This document shows, piece by piece, positions 46,923 through 58,069 of a stretch of DNA of 64,000 bases. Where the stretch lies: positions 37,429,599 to 37,493,598 of the forward strand of contig NC_061770.1 in assembly GCF_022458985.1 (NCBI RefSeq), read 5' to 3'. Under the pieces are notes generated by a model. It saw nothing but the letters and a program-made list of their open reading frames with translations. It made no database searches and had not been told where the DNA came from. The first letter of the stretch is position 1; every line of letters starts with the position of its first letter. Origin of the DNA: Mugil cephalus. Lineage: Eukaryota > Chordata > Actinopteri > Mugiliformes > Mugilidae. The translations under genes were made by a program, and so were the position numbers.

Positions 46923-48332
46923 ATGACATCTCTAACGTTTGTTTTCTACCTGACATGTTTGTTCTCGTGGGGAAAGGGTGAGTTGTGTTCTTGTGGTTGG
47001 TGTGAAATTTCTTAGTTGCACTGTTTCTAATAGTTTCCAATGTGTACACTATACTTATCTTCTAAAATATGGAATCATTTGTGTCTTTTTCAGCTCATAA
47101 AACAAATCAGTCCTCATCTGTTCATCAAGACAGTGGTTTCAAATCAGTAAATGTTGGTCGAAGTATAACTTTGCGATGTTTCTATGGAAGAGTGTCGGCA
47201 TGGTTTTACTGGTATAAGCAAACATTGGGACAGAAACCAAAGCTCATTTCTACTTACTGCATCTATGATAGAACTGTGACATTTTATGATGAATTTGTGA
47301 ACAACTCCCGCTTCACACTGGAAACTGAAAATGGTAAAAACCACTTGATAATTTCAGATTTGCGTATTTCAGACTCAGCTACTTATTATTGCGCACACAG
47401 AGTTTCCGCAACTTTGAATTTGCAGAAGGCGTTACAGTCAGTGTAAAAGGTTCAGATTTGAAAATTAACACTTCAGTTCAGTCTTCATCTGAGACTGTCC
47501 ACCTAGGAGACTCTGTGACTCTGAACTGTACAGTACACACTGGGACCTGTGATGGAGAACACAGAGTTTACTGGTTCAGAGACTCGGAAGAATCTCATCC
47601 AGGACTCATTTACACTCATGGAGATAGGAATGATCAGTGTGAGATGAAAAATAACACAAAAACACACACCTGTGTCTACAACCTGCCAATGGAGAACCTG
47701 AATCTGTCTCATAATGGGATCTACGACTGTGCTGTTGCCTCATGTGGACACATACTGTTTGGAAATAGGATCAAGCTTGAGTTGAAGAGTGAGTAGAATT
47801 GTAACAGATGTTTCCTGATCTGATTAACAGTCATGATTATTCCATAAAGATAATGTTGTTAATGTCATTCAATGTCTGCGTCATGCTGCAGATGAGGAGG
47901 TTTCTCTTGTCTTGGTGTATTTCTTGAGTGGTGCTTTGGCGTTTACCACTATCCTGACACTTTCACTGGCTGCCTTACTGTACACACACAAGAGAAAAGG
48001 CCAGCAAGTTACAGGTAAATTGTACTGTTTGTTGCATTATTAGTGAATTTTACATCATAGAAACACAATTTGTCTTTGTGTTTCAGAGTCTCATGCAAGA
48101 TTTTCGGCTTCATACCCAATGAATTCAGAGGTATCCAGATAACTTTCAAAATAATCTTACTGCTGAAATGGTTTCTTCTTGGGTATGTGACATGTTGTAG
48201 ATCTTTGTTTTCTGTTTTCAGGCTGAAGAAAACCTCCATTACGCTGCTTTACGGGTAAAAAAGTCCAGTCGATCCACAAGTCAAAGAGATGACAGAGAGG
48301 ATAAATGTATCTACTCTAGAGTTAGGAAATAA
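46923..48332 (+). pseudogene. nitr: NITR gene 8, frameshift at CDR3 position
   Basis: Exons by homology: 46923-46977, 47094-47788, 47892-48014, 48087-48130, 48222-48332. The V domain is open through YYCAHRVSAT, then a one-base loss (about 47405-47415) shifts the frame; the reading ends at a stop at 47444-47446 and the joining-like FAEG appears only in the other frame. The I domain is then open, but its own motif is FGNRIKLELK in place of FGNGTKLELK. In exon 5 a deletion removes the usual TTAGCAG acceptor; splicing to TTTTCAG at 48221 would keep the frame with three fewer codons. ITIM LHYAAL is present, and the last motif is CIYSRV. As given it is a pseudogene. Confidence 0.85.
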
Positions 48333-49080
48333 AACCGTGTTTATGTTTCAGATGTGTCTCAGAGTAAAAGGACATAAGTAGTTTTGCTTCGTAATTTCAC
48401 TTAAATTGTAAATTTAAACTTAAACTGTGTGTGATGGCTAATTTCGTTGGTACTTGTGCTAGTGACAATAAAGTTTTTTTTTGATTGATTGATTGATTGA
48501 TTGAAATAAAAATAAAAATCTGTCTCTAGCTACATATGAAGAGCTGGTTTTGATGCCAACAAGAATTATATCATGACATCTGTTTTTCTCAGATTAACTG
48601 AAATGTGCGCATTTTACAAAGTCAGAAATCTGTTTGCCAGAAAAAATACTAGTATAATATACTCACTACAGTAGAATTGTCCCTTCATATTTGAAATTTG
48701 ATCATGGTAAACAGATATATATATATTTGTCAGAATTTTTCCTTTAAATAAGTGCAAACAATGTCAAAAATGGTAAATACTAAAAGATCAACAAACATGA
48801 GTGAGTCACAGCCTTGGCAATCTGTCAGTGTTCCTCTGGTCTTTGTCACTGTTCGGTCTTGAATATTGTCCATTTCCTCCATTTTTCTTCAAGTTGAGCT
48901 TCCTGTAATCGTAGGCGGTGTGTTATCTTTCCCACTGTGTAGATCTACAAACTTTTTGTTTTGTTTGTTTTGGCTATTTGTAATATTTTACCAAGTATCT
49001 GTCTGTACATTCATGTATTCTTCAATAAGCCATTATAATAATTATGGATGTATATGCAGTATTGGTTGATGTTTTAATGA
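48333..49080. repeat. 3' flank of NITR unit 8 with a retroposon-like tail
   Basis: A diverged 3' flank. At about 48425-48505 a unit ends in CAATAAAGTTTTTTTT followed by a GATT microsatellite (48482-48503), like the 3' end of a retroposed sequence. No gene is seen. Confidence 0.45.
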
Positions 49081-50170
49081 TATTCAGCTAACAGAGGTGA
49101 CTGATTCTGACTTGAAGGGGCAGAACATGTCTTGCATACAAATAAGTTTAACTATTTGTTCTAAATATTTGTGTAAAAAAACAAAACAAAAAAAAACATT
49201 CACTTCTCCGGACGGTCCCATCCTGGTTTCTTTAATAAAGTAATCTCTAAGTTGCATGTACCTAAAGAATTTTTGTTTAATTAAAACATTTCTTTTTATA
49301 TTTTGGAAACTCCCCAGCTGTCCATCTTTCACTAGAACACATGATCCTGCGATTTCCTTGGTAGACCACTGAATCCTTTATTGTACCTATTTGGTTTAAA
49401 ATTACTATCATATGCTACCTGTCAGGTAGGGGGAGTTGGAGGTTGTAGGTGAGGACTCAAATGCAGGACTATTGATGAGGCAGGATCTCCAAAATAACAA
49501 GGTATTTAATAATTAACAAAAAGCGCTGCACACGGCAGGAAAACCAAAAACCAAAAATCACCAGAAATCATCAAACATGGCAAGGTAACGTGGAACAAGG
49601 ACAAGGAAACATGGAACATGGCGTGGAGACGTTAGAGTAACATTAACGACACGACAAGGAACAAAGGGAAAGGCAGGGTTTTATATACACATGAGGACTG
49701 AGGGATGAGAAGACACAGGTGAGACACATGAGGGCAATCAATGCAGGTGAATTCAATAAACAATCAAGAGACAAGGAGGCACAAGACAGGAAATCCACAA
49801 CTTAACAAAATAAAACAGGATACACAACATTACACAGACAGACATGACAAAACCACAAGGAAACACAATGGACAGGAAACTAGAAAACATGACAAAATAA
49901 AACAGGAAACTTCAAAACATGATCACAAAATAAAAGACAGACATAGAACCTTGACACTACCCACTTTAATAAGTTGGTGTCTTTCCATATCGTATATTCC
50001 TAATAATGATATTTATGCTATGGTCTATGGTTTTTTAATCCCATGCATGTTTCTTCATCTCCTATAATACTCTCTACTGTATATTCTAAATTGTTTTTCC
50101 ATCTCTTTCCACTTAGCTGTGTAATCTGGTTTGCACCAATCTACAATATATTTCAATTGGGCCGCATGAA
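49080..50170 (-). mobile_element. L1-like LINE ORF2 C-terminal fossil
   Basis: The minus strand reads KFFRYMQLRDYFIKETRMG near 49190-49270, a conserved stretch of L1-type ORF2 C-termini, and KEMEKQFRIYS further upstream near 50080-50110. The two pieces lie on either side of the solo LTR at 49420-49956, so the LTR entered an existing L1 copy. Further traces up to about 50350 are uncertain. Several frame changes make it inactive. Confidence 0.65.
49420..49956 (-). mobile_element. Solo LTR with perfect 5-bp target duplication
   Basis: Borders TGTCAGGT and CCTTGACA, flanked by CTACC at 49415-49419 and 49957-49961. It is the same family as 13007-13521 but in the opposite direction, with a TATATA box near 49680 and an ATTAAA-type signal near 49500 on the minus strand. 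There is no internal region. It sits inside the L1 fossil. Confidence 0.8.
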
Positions 50171-51345
50171 TTATTCTGAATGAATGAATTATTCTTTCAG
50201 TTTTGTAAGTCCCACCCCTCCTTCCTATTTTCACAGCTGTAGAGTTTCCAATCTTATTCTCAGCCCTTTGACCCCTAAAAAAAAAACTATGATATTCTAT
50301 TCCAGTTTCCGGATAGAGACTGTGGGATCTCTACTAGTAGGTACTAGAACAGGGACGAGAATCTCCTGATTTGTCTTGTCATAATTTTATAGTTTGGACA
50401 GTCGTTTGGCGATTGTAACCCCCAAATATTCTGTTTTATTCAGTGTCCAATTAAAATTAAATAATTCTTTTCTATTCTCATTTGGTGGACTATAGTAAAG
50501 CATTAATATTTGTGCCTTTGTGTGATTTATTTTATATCATCCATGTCATTCACGAAAAGTTCTATCTTTTGTTCTACGCCATTCACCACCACTCCTTTGG
50601 TCCAGTCTAACAGCCTGTGCCAGAGGTTCTATAAAAAGAGCAAAAAGAGTGTGTGTGTGATCAACAGCATCATTGCATTGTTGATCTTGTCCTCGTCATC
50701 ATCTTTTTTTTTTTTTAATCGATAAAGAAAAACAGCCAAGACACTTACAGGACAGGATGAGCTGATGATAACAAATGAGCTAGAATTTAACAGCACAGAA
50801 GGTGTGAGTGTGTGTGCTGTGTTGTGTGGGCGAATGTTCAGTCTGGAGGGGAAAATATGTGTGTAAACAAGAGATTCAATAACATAAACAGAAACCACTG
50901 AGATTGGTTTGATTCTAAATTATTTATTATGGCTTGGAAGAAGTTAAATGCATGTTTCTGCATGATGATTTCTGATAATACATCTGAAAAGACAAACTGT
51001 GTCTCATTTAAAATAAATGTCCATACTGGCTGACCCACGATTTGGAGTCAGTTCTTAATTTTGGCTTTGACACCACAGCTCTAGGAAAGATAGATAAGCT
51101 GCCCTGAATGGGATTTCCAGTGGATGCCTCAAATGAACTATTATTTATAGATATAAATCAACTATCAGATGATGTAGCTGGGATGTTGAGTTGAGTTGAA
51201 CAACGCTGCAAGGGGCTGCATGGGTGAGAATGTGAGGTAATTTATATTTTAATGATTTGACATCGACCATAAAGGCAGATTGAACAGAAAATCTGCTCTT
51301 CAAATGCCTCTCAACAAGCCTTAAGCTTAACCCTTTGCCCAAATA
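50170..51345. other. Intergenic DNA between L1 fossil and NITR gene 9
   Basis: Mostly unassigned and AT-rich, with a poly-T run near 50706. From about 51080 it turns into the shared 5' flank of the receptor units. No gene is seen. Confidence 0.5.
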
Positions 51346-51492
51346 CCAAGCTTGTCACTGTGGCTGTGAACATGTTACTTTAATGGGACGTACAGTTTCA
51401 CTTCAGATTGGCCAATCAAACAAAGTCTTGTCTTTGAAGAGTCGGTGAAGCTCAAGAGCGAGATTCATTTCACTCAAGTCACAGATTTGAAC
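51346..51492 (+). promoter_or_regulatory. Conserved proximal promoter of NITR gene 9
   Basis: IRF-like AGTTTCACTTCA (51393-51404) and CCAAT (51412-51416) are present; the RUNX-like site is TGTGGCT. Confidence 0.55.
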
Positions 51493-52931
51493 ATGATGAC
51501 ATCTCTAAAGTTTGTTTTCTACCTCACATGTTTGTTCTTGAGAAAGGGTGAGTTGTGATTTCGGGACTGTGTTATTCTTTGTGACACTGTCTCTGTTTCT
51601 CATTTGTATACTATATTTATCTTCTAAAATATGAAATTGATTGTGTCTTTGCTTTGTCTCTCCAGTTACTTTAGCTCAGGAGACACATCAGTCCTCATAT
51701 CATCAAGAGAGTGACTTCAAATCAGTAAATGTTGGTGAAACTGTAATTTTGCCATGTTTCTATGGAAATGATGTGACAGCAAGACTTTACTGGTATAAGC
51801 AAACTCTGGGTCAGAAACCAAAGCTCATTTCTTCATTCTACATCTATGATGGCAAGGGATTTTTTTATAATGAATTTGTGAACAATTCACGTTTTACACT
51901 GGACACTGAAAATAGTAAAAACCACTTAAGTATTTCAGATTTACGTATTTCAGACTCAGCTACTTATTATTGCGCAAATAGTGATTCAGCCGTGTTCGAA
52001 TTTGCAGAAGTCATTACAGTCAGTGTAAAAGGTTCAGGTTTGAATATTAACACTTTAGTTCAGTCTTCATCTGAGACTGTCCAGCTCGGAGACTCTGTGA
52101 CTCTGAACTGTACAGTACACACTGGGACCTGTGATGGAGAACACAGAGTTTACTGGTTCAAAGACTCTGAAGAATCTCATCCAGGACTCATATACACTCA
52201 TGGAGGCAGGAATGATCAGTGTGAGAGGAAAAGTAACACAAAAACACAAAACTGTTTCTACAACCTGCCAATGGACAACCTGAATCTGTCTCATAATGGG
52301 ATCTACTACTGTGCTGTTGCCTCATGTGGATACATACTGTTTGGAAATGGGACCAAGCTGGAGTTGAAGAGTGAGTAGAACTGTAACAGACGTTTTTTGA
52401 TCTGATTCTGATCTGAACAGTTCTGATTATTCCATAAAGATGATGTTGTTGATGTCATTCCATGTCTGCCTCATGCTGCAGATGAGGAGGTTTCTCTTGT
52501 CTTGGTGTATTTCCTGAGTGGCGCTTTAGCATTCACCACTATTTTGACACTTTTACTGGCTGCATCACAGTACATACACAGGAGAAACAGCCAGCAAGCT
52601 ACAGGTAAATTGTATTGTTTATTGCCTAATTACTCAATTTTAACATTAGAGTAACACAGCTTTTCTTTGTGTTTCAGATGAGAGATTTTCGGCTTCATAC
52701 ACAATAAACTCAGAGGTATCCAGATAACTTTCAAAATAATCGCATTGCTGAAATGTTTTCTTCTTAGGTATGTGGCACATTGTAAGGTGTTGTTTTCTGT
52801 TTTATTAGCAGAGTTTCCAGGCTGAAGAAAACCTCCATTACGCTGCTTTAAGAGTAAAGAAGGCCAATCGATCCAGAAGTGAGACAGATGACACAGAGGA
52901 TAAATGTATCTACTCTGGTGTTAGGAAATAA
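51493..52931 (+). CDS. nitr: NITR gene 9, inhibitory receptor, intact
   Basis: Exons 51493-51547, 51666-52370, 52482-52604, 52678-52715, 52812-52931 are in frame. The start has two adjacent ATGs (51493 and 51496); the second matches the paralogues. The leader lost one codon (FLRKG for FLWGKG). V domain: ILPCFYGNDVTARLYWYKQT, YYCANSDSAVFEF and FAEV rather than FAEG, so the last joining-like glycine is gone. The I domain is complete, with FGNGTKLELK. The transmembrane segment ends LLAASQYIHRRN. Exon 4 is two codons shorter (DERFSAS). The tail has ITIM LHYAAL and CIYSGV. Confidence 0.9.
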
Positions 52932-54330
52932 ACTCCTGTTTCAGATGTGTCTTTGAGTAACAAAGTTCTATTTTGTTTTTCTGCTAAAATGTAAATCATT
53001 ACTATAAACAACACAAAAATAAAAACTTCTCCCTGGATATGAAGTTTTGAAGGGAACTGAATTTGATATCAGGCAGTTATGTGTCCTTTTAGCTTTTAGC
53101 TGAGACTTCCCATTCACAGTGGAAGATTTCAACATAGTTACAGTATGAAATATGCAAATTTTACCAAGTCACATGTCTATCATTGCTTGTCCAGAATGTA
53201 TGTAATGGAAATATACCTTTGGGGAAACAAACTTATCTTACAAGTATTTGATTTTCACAAACCCAGACATTTTTTTTTCCTTTCTTTCCTTTTTTACATG
53301 TGGTTTAATTGTAATAATAAAATTTGTCTTTTCTCTTTTCTCGTGTACACTTATTATCAACACACTGTGTGTAGGTGTGGCCTAGGTATTACTCAGGTTG
53401 TGGGGGTTACATTACAGGGACCTGTATACTTATGAGGATGAAAAGCAAGTTCCTGTAACATGTAACATTCAAGACACGTTTTAAGGTCAGGTTAAGGGAA
53501 GTTCCATTCTAAAGTCAAGGCTACAATGAAATGTAAAGCAGCGAGGGTCATTTTGTGGTCACCTGACTTCCGAAAGTAGAAAACTGCTTACTTCTGATAC
53601 ACACTTCTCCTTTGCTCCCCCATTCTCCTCTGTCCAACCTCCCTCCTTTTTTTTTTTTTTCTTACTATATCTTTAGTTCTATGAATTACCTTGACACAAA
53701 ATTGATTAATTAATGGCATAAAAGTGAACTGACTTTTTGGAGAAGATAAGGTCACCGACTTTATGGAGTCAGAGTCAATTATCCCGGCTGCAGTTATAAG
53801 AGGAAGCAGTCTTTGATGAAACCATAAGTAAAAAAAAAATAAATAAATTAAAATGAACATAATAAGAGGTCTACAGCATGTGTGCATTGTATTGGAATGT
53901 GCATTTATTTCTAGTGCACGTTCAGTAAATCACTGCCGTGCAGTATTTTTAGTGCATTTCACTTGTATTTGCTGAATGTTTATACATGCTTGTTTTTTTT
54001 CACATGATAATGATTACATAAGCAAAAGCAGTATGGTTTTAAATATAAGGTCTGAGGTTTTAATGTGACTGCAACGCAGCAGCTGGACCGAGCGGTGCAA
54101 ATGCACCAAAAATGAACCACACGTTGAAAAGCGAGCACAGGATCTTACATAAGTGAGAACGTTTGTGGTTATTCATTTTTCAAGAGCTGCACTTGCCAGC
54201 ATAGGTAACAGTGAGGACGTTTCCTTAACAGGACATTTGACATCTTCTGTGGTTGGCCAGTCACACACAGACTCGTCTCTGAGGAGTGGAGAAAAGCTCA
54301 AGAATCTTTTTAATATGAGAATCTCGGCAA
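52932..54330. other. Intergenic DNA between NITR genes 9 and 10
   Basis: It resembles the other flanks only for the first 200 bases. Beyond that, no gene or element is recognised. At 54245-54310 a diverged promoter-like stretch (TGTGGTTGGCCAGTCA, then GAAAAGCTCAAGAATC) lies where the conserved block sits in genes 1-9; the CCAAT core has become CCAGT and the IRF-like element is not present. Confidence 0.5.
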
Positions 54331-54331
54331 A

Positions 54332-55708
54332 ATGATACTTTCCGTGTTCGTTTTTAGTCTGTCATGTGCACTCCTAGGAGGAGCAGGTGAGTTATTATTT
54401 ATCTTATTTTATTTATTTTTTTTTTTTTTTTAGAAATGTTGCTTTGTGTGTTAAATGCACATGCTCTATTTTTTTTCCCTTGTACTCCAGCTCAGGTGGC
54501 TGAACAGAAATTGTCCTCATATGTTCATCAAGAGAGTGGCATTGTTGTGGCTAAGGTTGGGGATGAAGTAACTCTGAAGTGTTTCTACAATGATTTTGCC
54601 AGATTTTACTGGTACAAACAAGCACTGGGACAGACACCTACGCTCATCTCTAGCTTTTACAAGTTTGACAGAAATGGCACCTTTTACAACGAATTCAAGA
54701 ACAACCCCCGCTTCACGCTAGATAGCGGCAGCGGCAAAAATCACTTGACGATAACAGATTTGCGTGCATCAGACTCAGCTACCTACTACTGCGCAAGTAG
54801 CTATACCTTTATCTTTGAATTTAGTAGAGGAACATTTCTCAGTGTGGGGGATTCTGGATTGAACGTCCAAGATTCGGTTCATCAGTCTTCATTTGAGAAT
54901 CTGATGACAGAAGGCTCTGTGACTCTGAACTGCACAGTACGCACCGGGACCTGTAAGGGAGACCACAGCGTGTACTGGTTCAGAAACTCTGAGGAATCTC
55001 ATCCGGGAGTAATTTACATCCATGGACACAGAAATGATCAGTGTGAGAGGAACCCCAACGCACAAACACATACTTGTGTCTACAACTTGCCCAGGACGAA
55101 TGTGAACCACGCTGGGACCTACTACTGTGCTGTTGCTGCATGTGGACACATTGCGTTTGGAAACGGGACCAAGGTGGATTTTAAGGGTGAGTCATTGTAC
55201 GAGAATGGTTGTGAGATAAATGCTAGTCGTCACTGATTCTGACACTCCGCAGATGGGGACGACCTTCTTTTCAGGGTGTATTTCTGGAGCGGGGCTTCGG
55301 CATTCACCACCATTCTGAGTGTTCTGCTGACTTTCTTAGTGTGCAAGATGAGCCGGAGCAACAGCTCCCCTTATAGAGGTAATTTGTCTTTTTTTTTTTT
55401 TCTATACCACTGATGTAACATGTTTATGAGATGTTAAGAACATATCATGTTTTTCAGATTCTCAAGAAAGATTTCCAACTTCATCCAAAACAAATGTTAA
55501 GGTACTTCACTTTTTAAAGAGCTACATTAATATTTTTAATAAGCGTCACAATTGTTTCGCCACAGTCTGATGTACTGTGTCTCATGTCCAGGGTTACCAA
55601 AATGGAGACTACCGTTATTACATTGCTTTGAGGCAGATAAGGATCAACAAATCAAGGAGGCCAAGGGATAACACGTGGAGTGAATGTGTGTACTTTGGTG
55701 GAAAGTAG
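54332..55708 (+). CDS. nitr: NITR gene 10, divergent, no canonical ITIM
   Basis: Exons 54332-54386, 54491-55186, 55253-55378, 55458-55501, 55592-55708 give 345 residues in frame, with the same exon plan as genes 1-9. V domain: LKCFYNDFARFYWYKQA, RFTLDSGSGKNHLTI, YYCASSYTFIFEF, FSRGT. I domain: LNCTVRTGTC, DQCER, TCVYNL, YYCAVAACG, FGNGTKVDFK. The transmembrane segment (VYFWSGASAFTTILSVLL) has no charged residue inside it. The tail has RYYIAL in place of LHYAAL and CVYFGG at the end, so neither fits [ILVS]-x-Y-x-x-[LVI]. It may signal weakly or through other motifs. It is probably an older branch that escaped homogenisation. Confidence 0.9.
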
Positions 55709-58069
55709 TAAATGGGTTTTACCACACGTGATCTTGGTAGGTACATTTTGAAAGTGTAATCTTGGTCATGGTTAAGAAACCAGGACCATTTCCTTACGTC
55801 ATTTCGTGCGGTCAGGTGTGAACTCTGCGACCGCACTCCGTCCTGAAACAAAAGAAATCAGCTGACCTCAGATAAAGAGAGGGGTTTCTGATGCGACTAC
55901 CCTTGGAATTATATCACCAAGCTGCATTTCACCTGATGTTTTGTGTCTTGTGGAAGAGTTTGCACCTGATCTTTTCGTGTTTTTCCTGGCTGCAGCAAAC
56001 TTTTCTTGCTATGCCTATGCCCTAGATGGATGATCAATCTAAACATGTGGTTCATATACAGAACCTATGCATACGCAACCACAGAACAACAATGAATGCT
56101 AGTGCCCACGCTCGTATATTGTTGATTACATTATTTTCAAAAATCCTATATTTACCAACCATACTGTTGGAAAGAACTTTTTATCAATTGCCCTCTGACC
56201 ACGGACTGAACCATAAGTTGCCTTTTCAGACATGTAGTAAACAACAGACTGTCAGCGTGAGTGACCTTCTTACTGTCGGACTTTAGATTTTTATGGAAGC
56301 TAGCAAGACCGTACATGAGGACGAGGACACATCTGTAATGATGATGACTGCTTTTTTTTCTGATTTTACTCTTGTATGCATTTGCAAATAAAAGAGCGCA
56401 AAGTAACACACAGACAAGCAGATACAATTAAGAAGTAGGTACATTCCATGCAATGTTGACCAATACATCCATTCCATGATGTGAATTCTCCCTACAAAAC
56501 ATGGTCTGCCGGGTACATAGACCAGGACTGCAGCTTTAAAGTGATATACTGTACACAAAGCTTCGTCTTACATATACGTAATTAAACAAGTTTTTACAAA
56601 TACATGAATTGCAGTGATTTACATTCTTTCTATGAGTAGACAAGTAGAATGTGTACGTAGAATGTCTACACGTTTAATACATTCCAAAACTGTGACCATT
56701 GCAGAAAAAGCCCATACAATAGCCCATACTAAGTTAGTTACGGGCAACTTTTTCAAGTCATTTGTCATTGTATTGTTGTAGATTCATTACTCAATATTTT
56801 TCTGTCACAATGATGGGCTCTTTTAAAGCTATGAAGCTGATAACATCTAATCAAATATGTTCAGCTTCTAATCTGTTTGCTTGCACATGTCCATTCTTGG
56901 GATTTGTAAGAGCCCATGTGGGCTAGAGCCTATCCCGGCTGTCATTGGGCTAGAGGTGGGGTACACTTGGAATCTGGACAGGTCTCCAATCTATCACAGA
57001 GGGCTAACACAGAGAGACAGACAACCACTCACACCTACACCGACGCATATTTAGAATCACAGATTAACCTAACGAGCATGTCTTTGGATGGTGGGAGGAA
57101 GTATCTAGAGAGAACCTGTGCAGACACAGGGAGAACACGCAAACAGAGTTGACCTAGTCGGCCAATGGATTTGAATCCAGAACCTTCTTGCTGTGTGGCA
57201 ACAGTGCTGATCACCACAACACTGTGTCGGCCTCCATTATCAAAATAATGAATATTAAAATTCCTATTAACTAAAATAAAAAGCTCACAACACTAATACT
57301 ATAAAAACAGTTTGCCACGTACATTGGTGCCCCACTCCCCCTCCCCATCCTTCTTGAAATCCACAACACCTGCCTATTCTTTGGCTTTGTGTTCTGCGTA
57401 AGGTTGCCTCAGACAGTTTTCATAAGGAATCTGGAACAAGAAGCCACTAGAGAGGTCAGGTGGCGATCAAGTAGAAATCTTGAGAATGACACTTGCTGAA
57501 CTGCAATAAAGGGACAATTTACATAAGCTGTACAAAGACGTAAGATATCTGCTATCAAAATCACATACAAGAGAGTCCATTTAAATAGGCCTTAACCCTA
57601 ACCTTAACCCCAGGTCATAACCCTAACCCTAGACTCTAACCCTAACCACAAAAAAAGCGTGTTCACAGGATGTTTGAAAGAAAGAAAAAAAAGATAAATA
57701 TCTGGAAAATAAAAAAAAAAAAATAAGAAAAATACATGCTGGGACATAATGGAAACAACTGAGATTAATTGGCTTAATGTCAGCCTCCTCACCTAGCTCA
57801 TGTCCGAGGGTAAAATACAGCACAGTGATGTTTGTTTGTACGTATCTGTATTACAACTACAGCCACAAGAAAACATTGTGCAACTTGACTTCAGTGAAAC
57901 AATTGGACTGGACATACGATATGTGGCTAAATGTAGGACAATCACAGGAACAATATGGCATCCAATCTTTTAAATTTTGCTGACACTGGTGTCAAAACAG
58001 GCCACAGTGAAGGGGCTTTTACTTCAGCATGCACCAGCAAATCAAGTTCCTTGAAATGAGGATTGTGAA
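55709..58069. other. Intergenic DNA between the two NITR subfamilies
   Basis: No gene is recognised; the open frames are short. It holds a reverse-strand SINE (56915-57237) and a short telomere-like stretch (about 57592-57648). The rest is AT-rich DNA that is not repeated in this window, so this is where the repeating unit changes type. Confidence 0.55.
56915..57237 (-). mobile_element. tRNA-like SINE, reverse strand
   Basis: On the minus strand it starts GGCCGACACAGTGTTGTGG, then a GGATTCAAATCC that resembles a pol III B box, and goes on through the CTCCCTGTGTCTGC, TCCCACCATCCAAAGACATG and AGCCCATGTGG-type text of a very common fish SINE-like repeat. The A box near the start is less clear. 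The family name is not given because I cannot check it. Confidence 0.6.

Noticed and set aside
50510-50725. A small secreted protein with a hydrophobic end
   Set aside because: It ends in a poly-T-derived phenylalanine run and overlaps AT-rich DNA with no splice or promoter support.
2225-55186. A T-cell receptor or immunoglobulin V locus with J segments
   Set aside because: The joining-like motifs are in the same exon as the V domain, there is a second Ig domain with its own joining-like motif, followed by transmembrane and ITIM exons, and I saw no recombination signal pairs next to the V exons.
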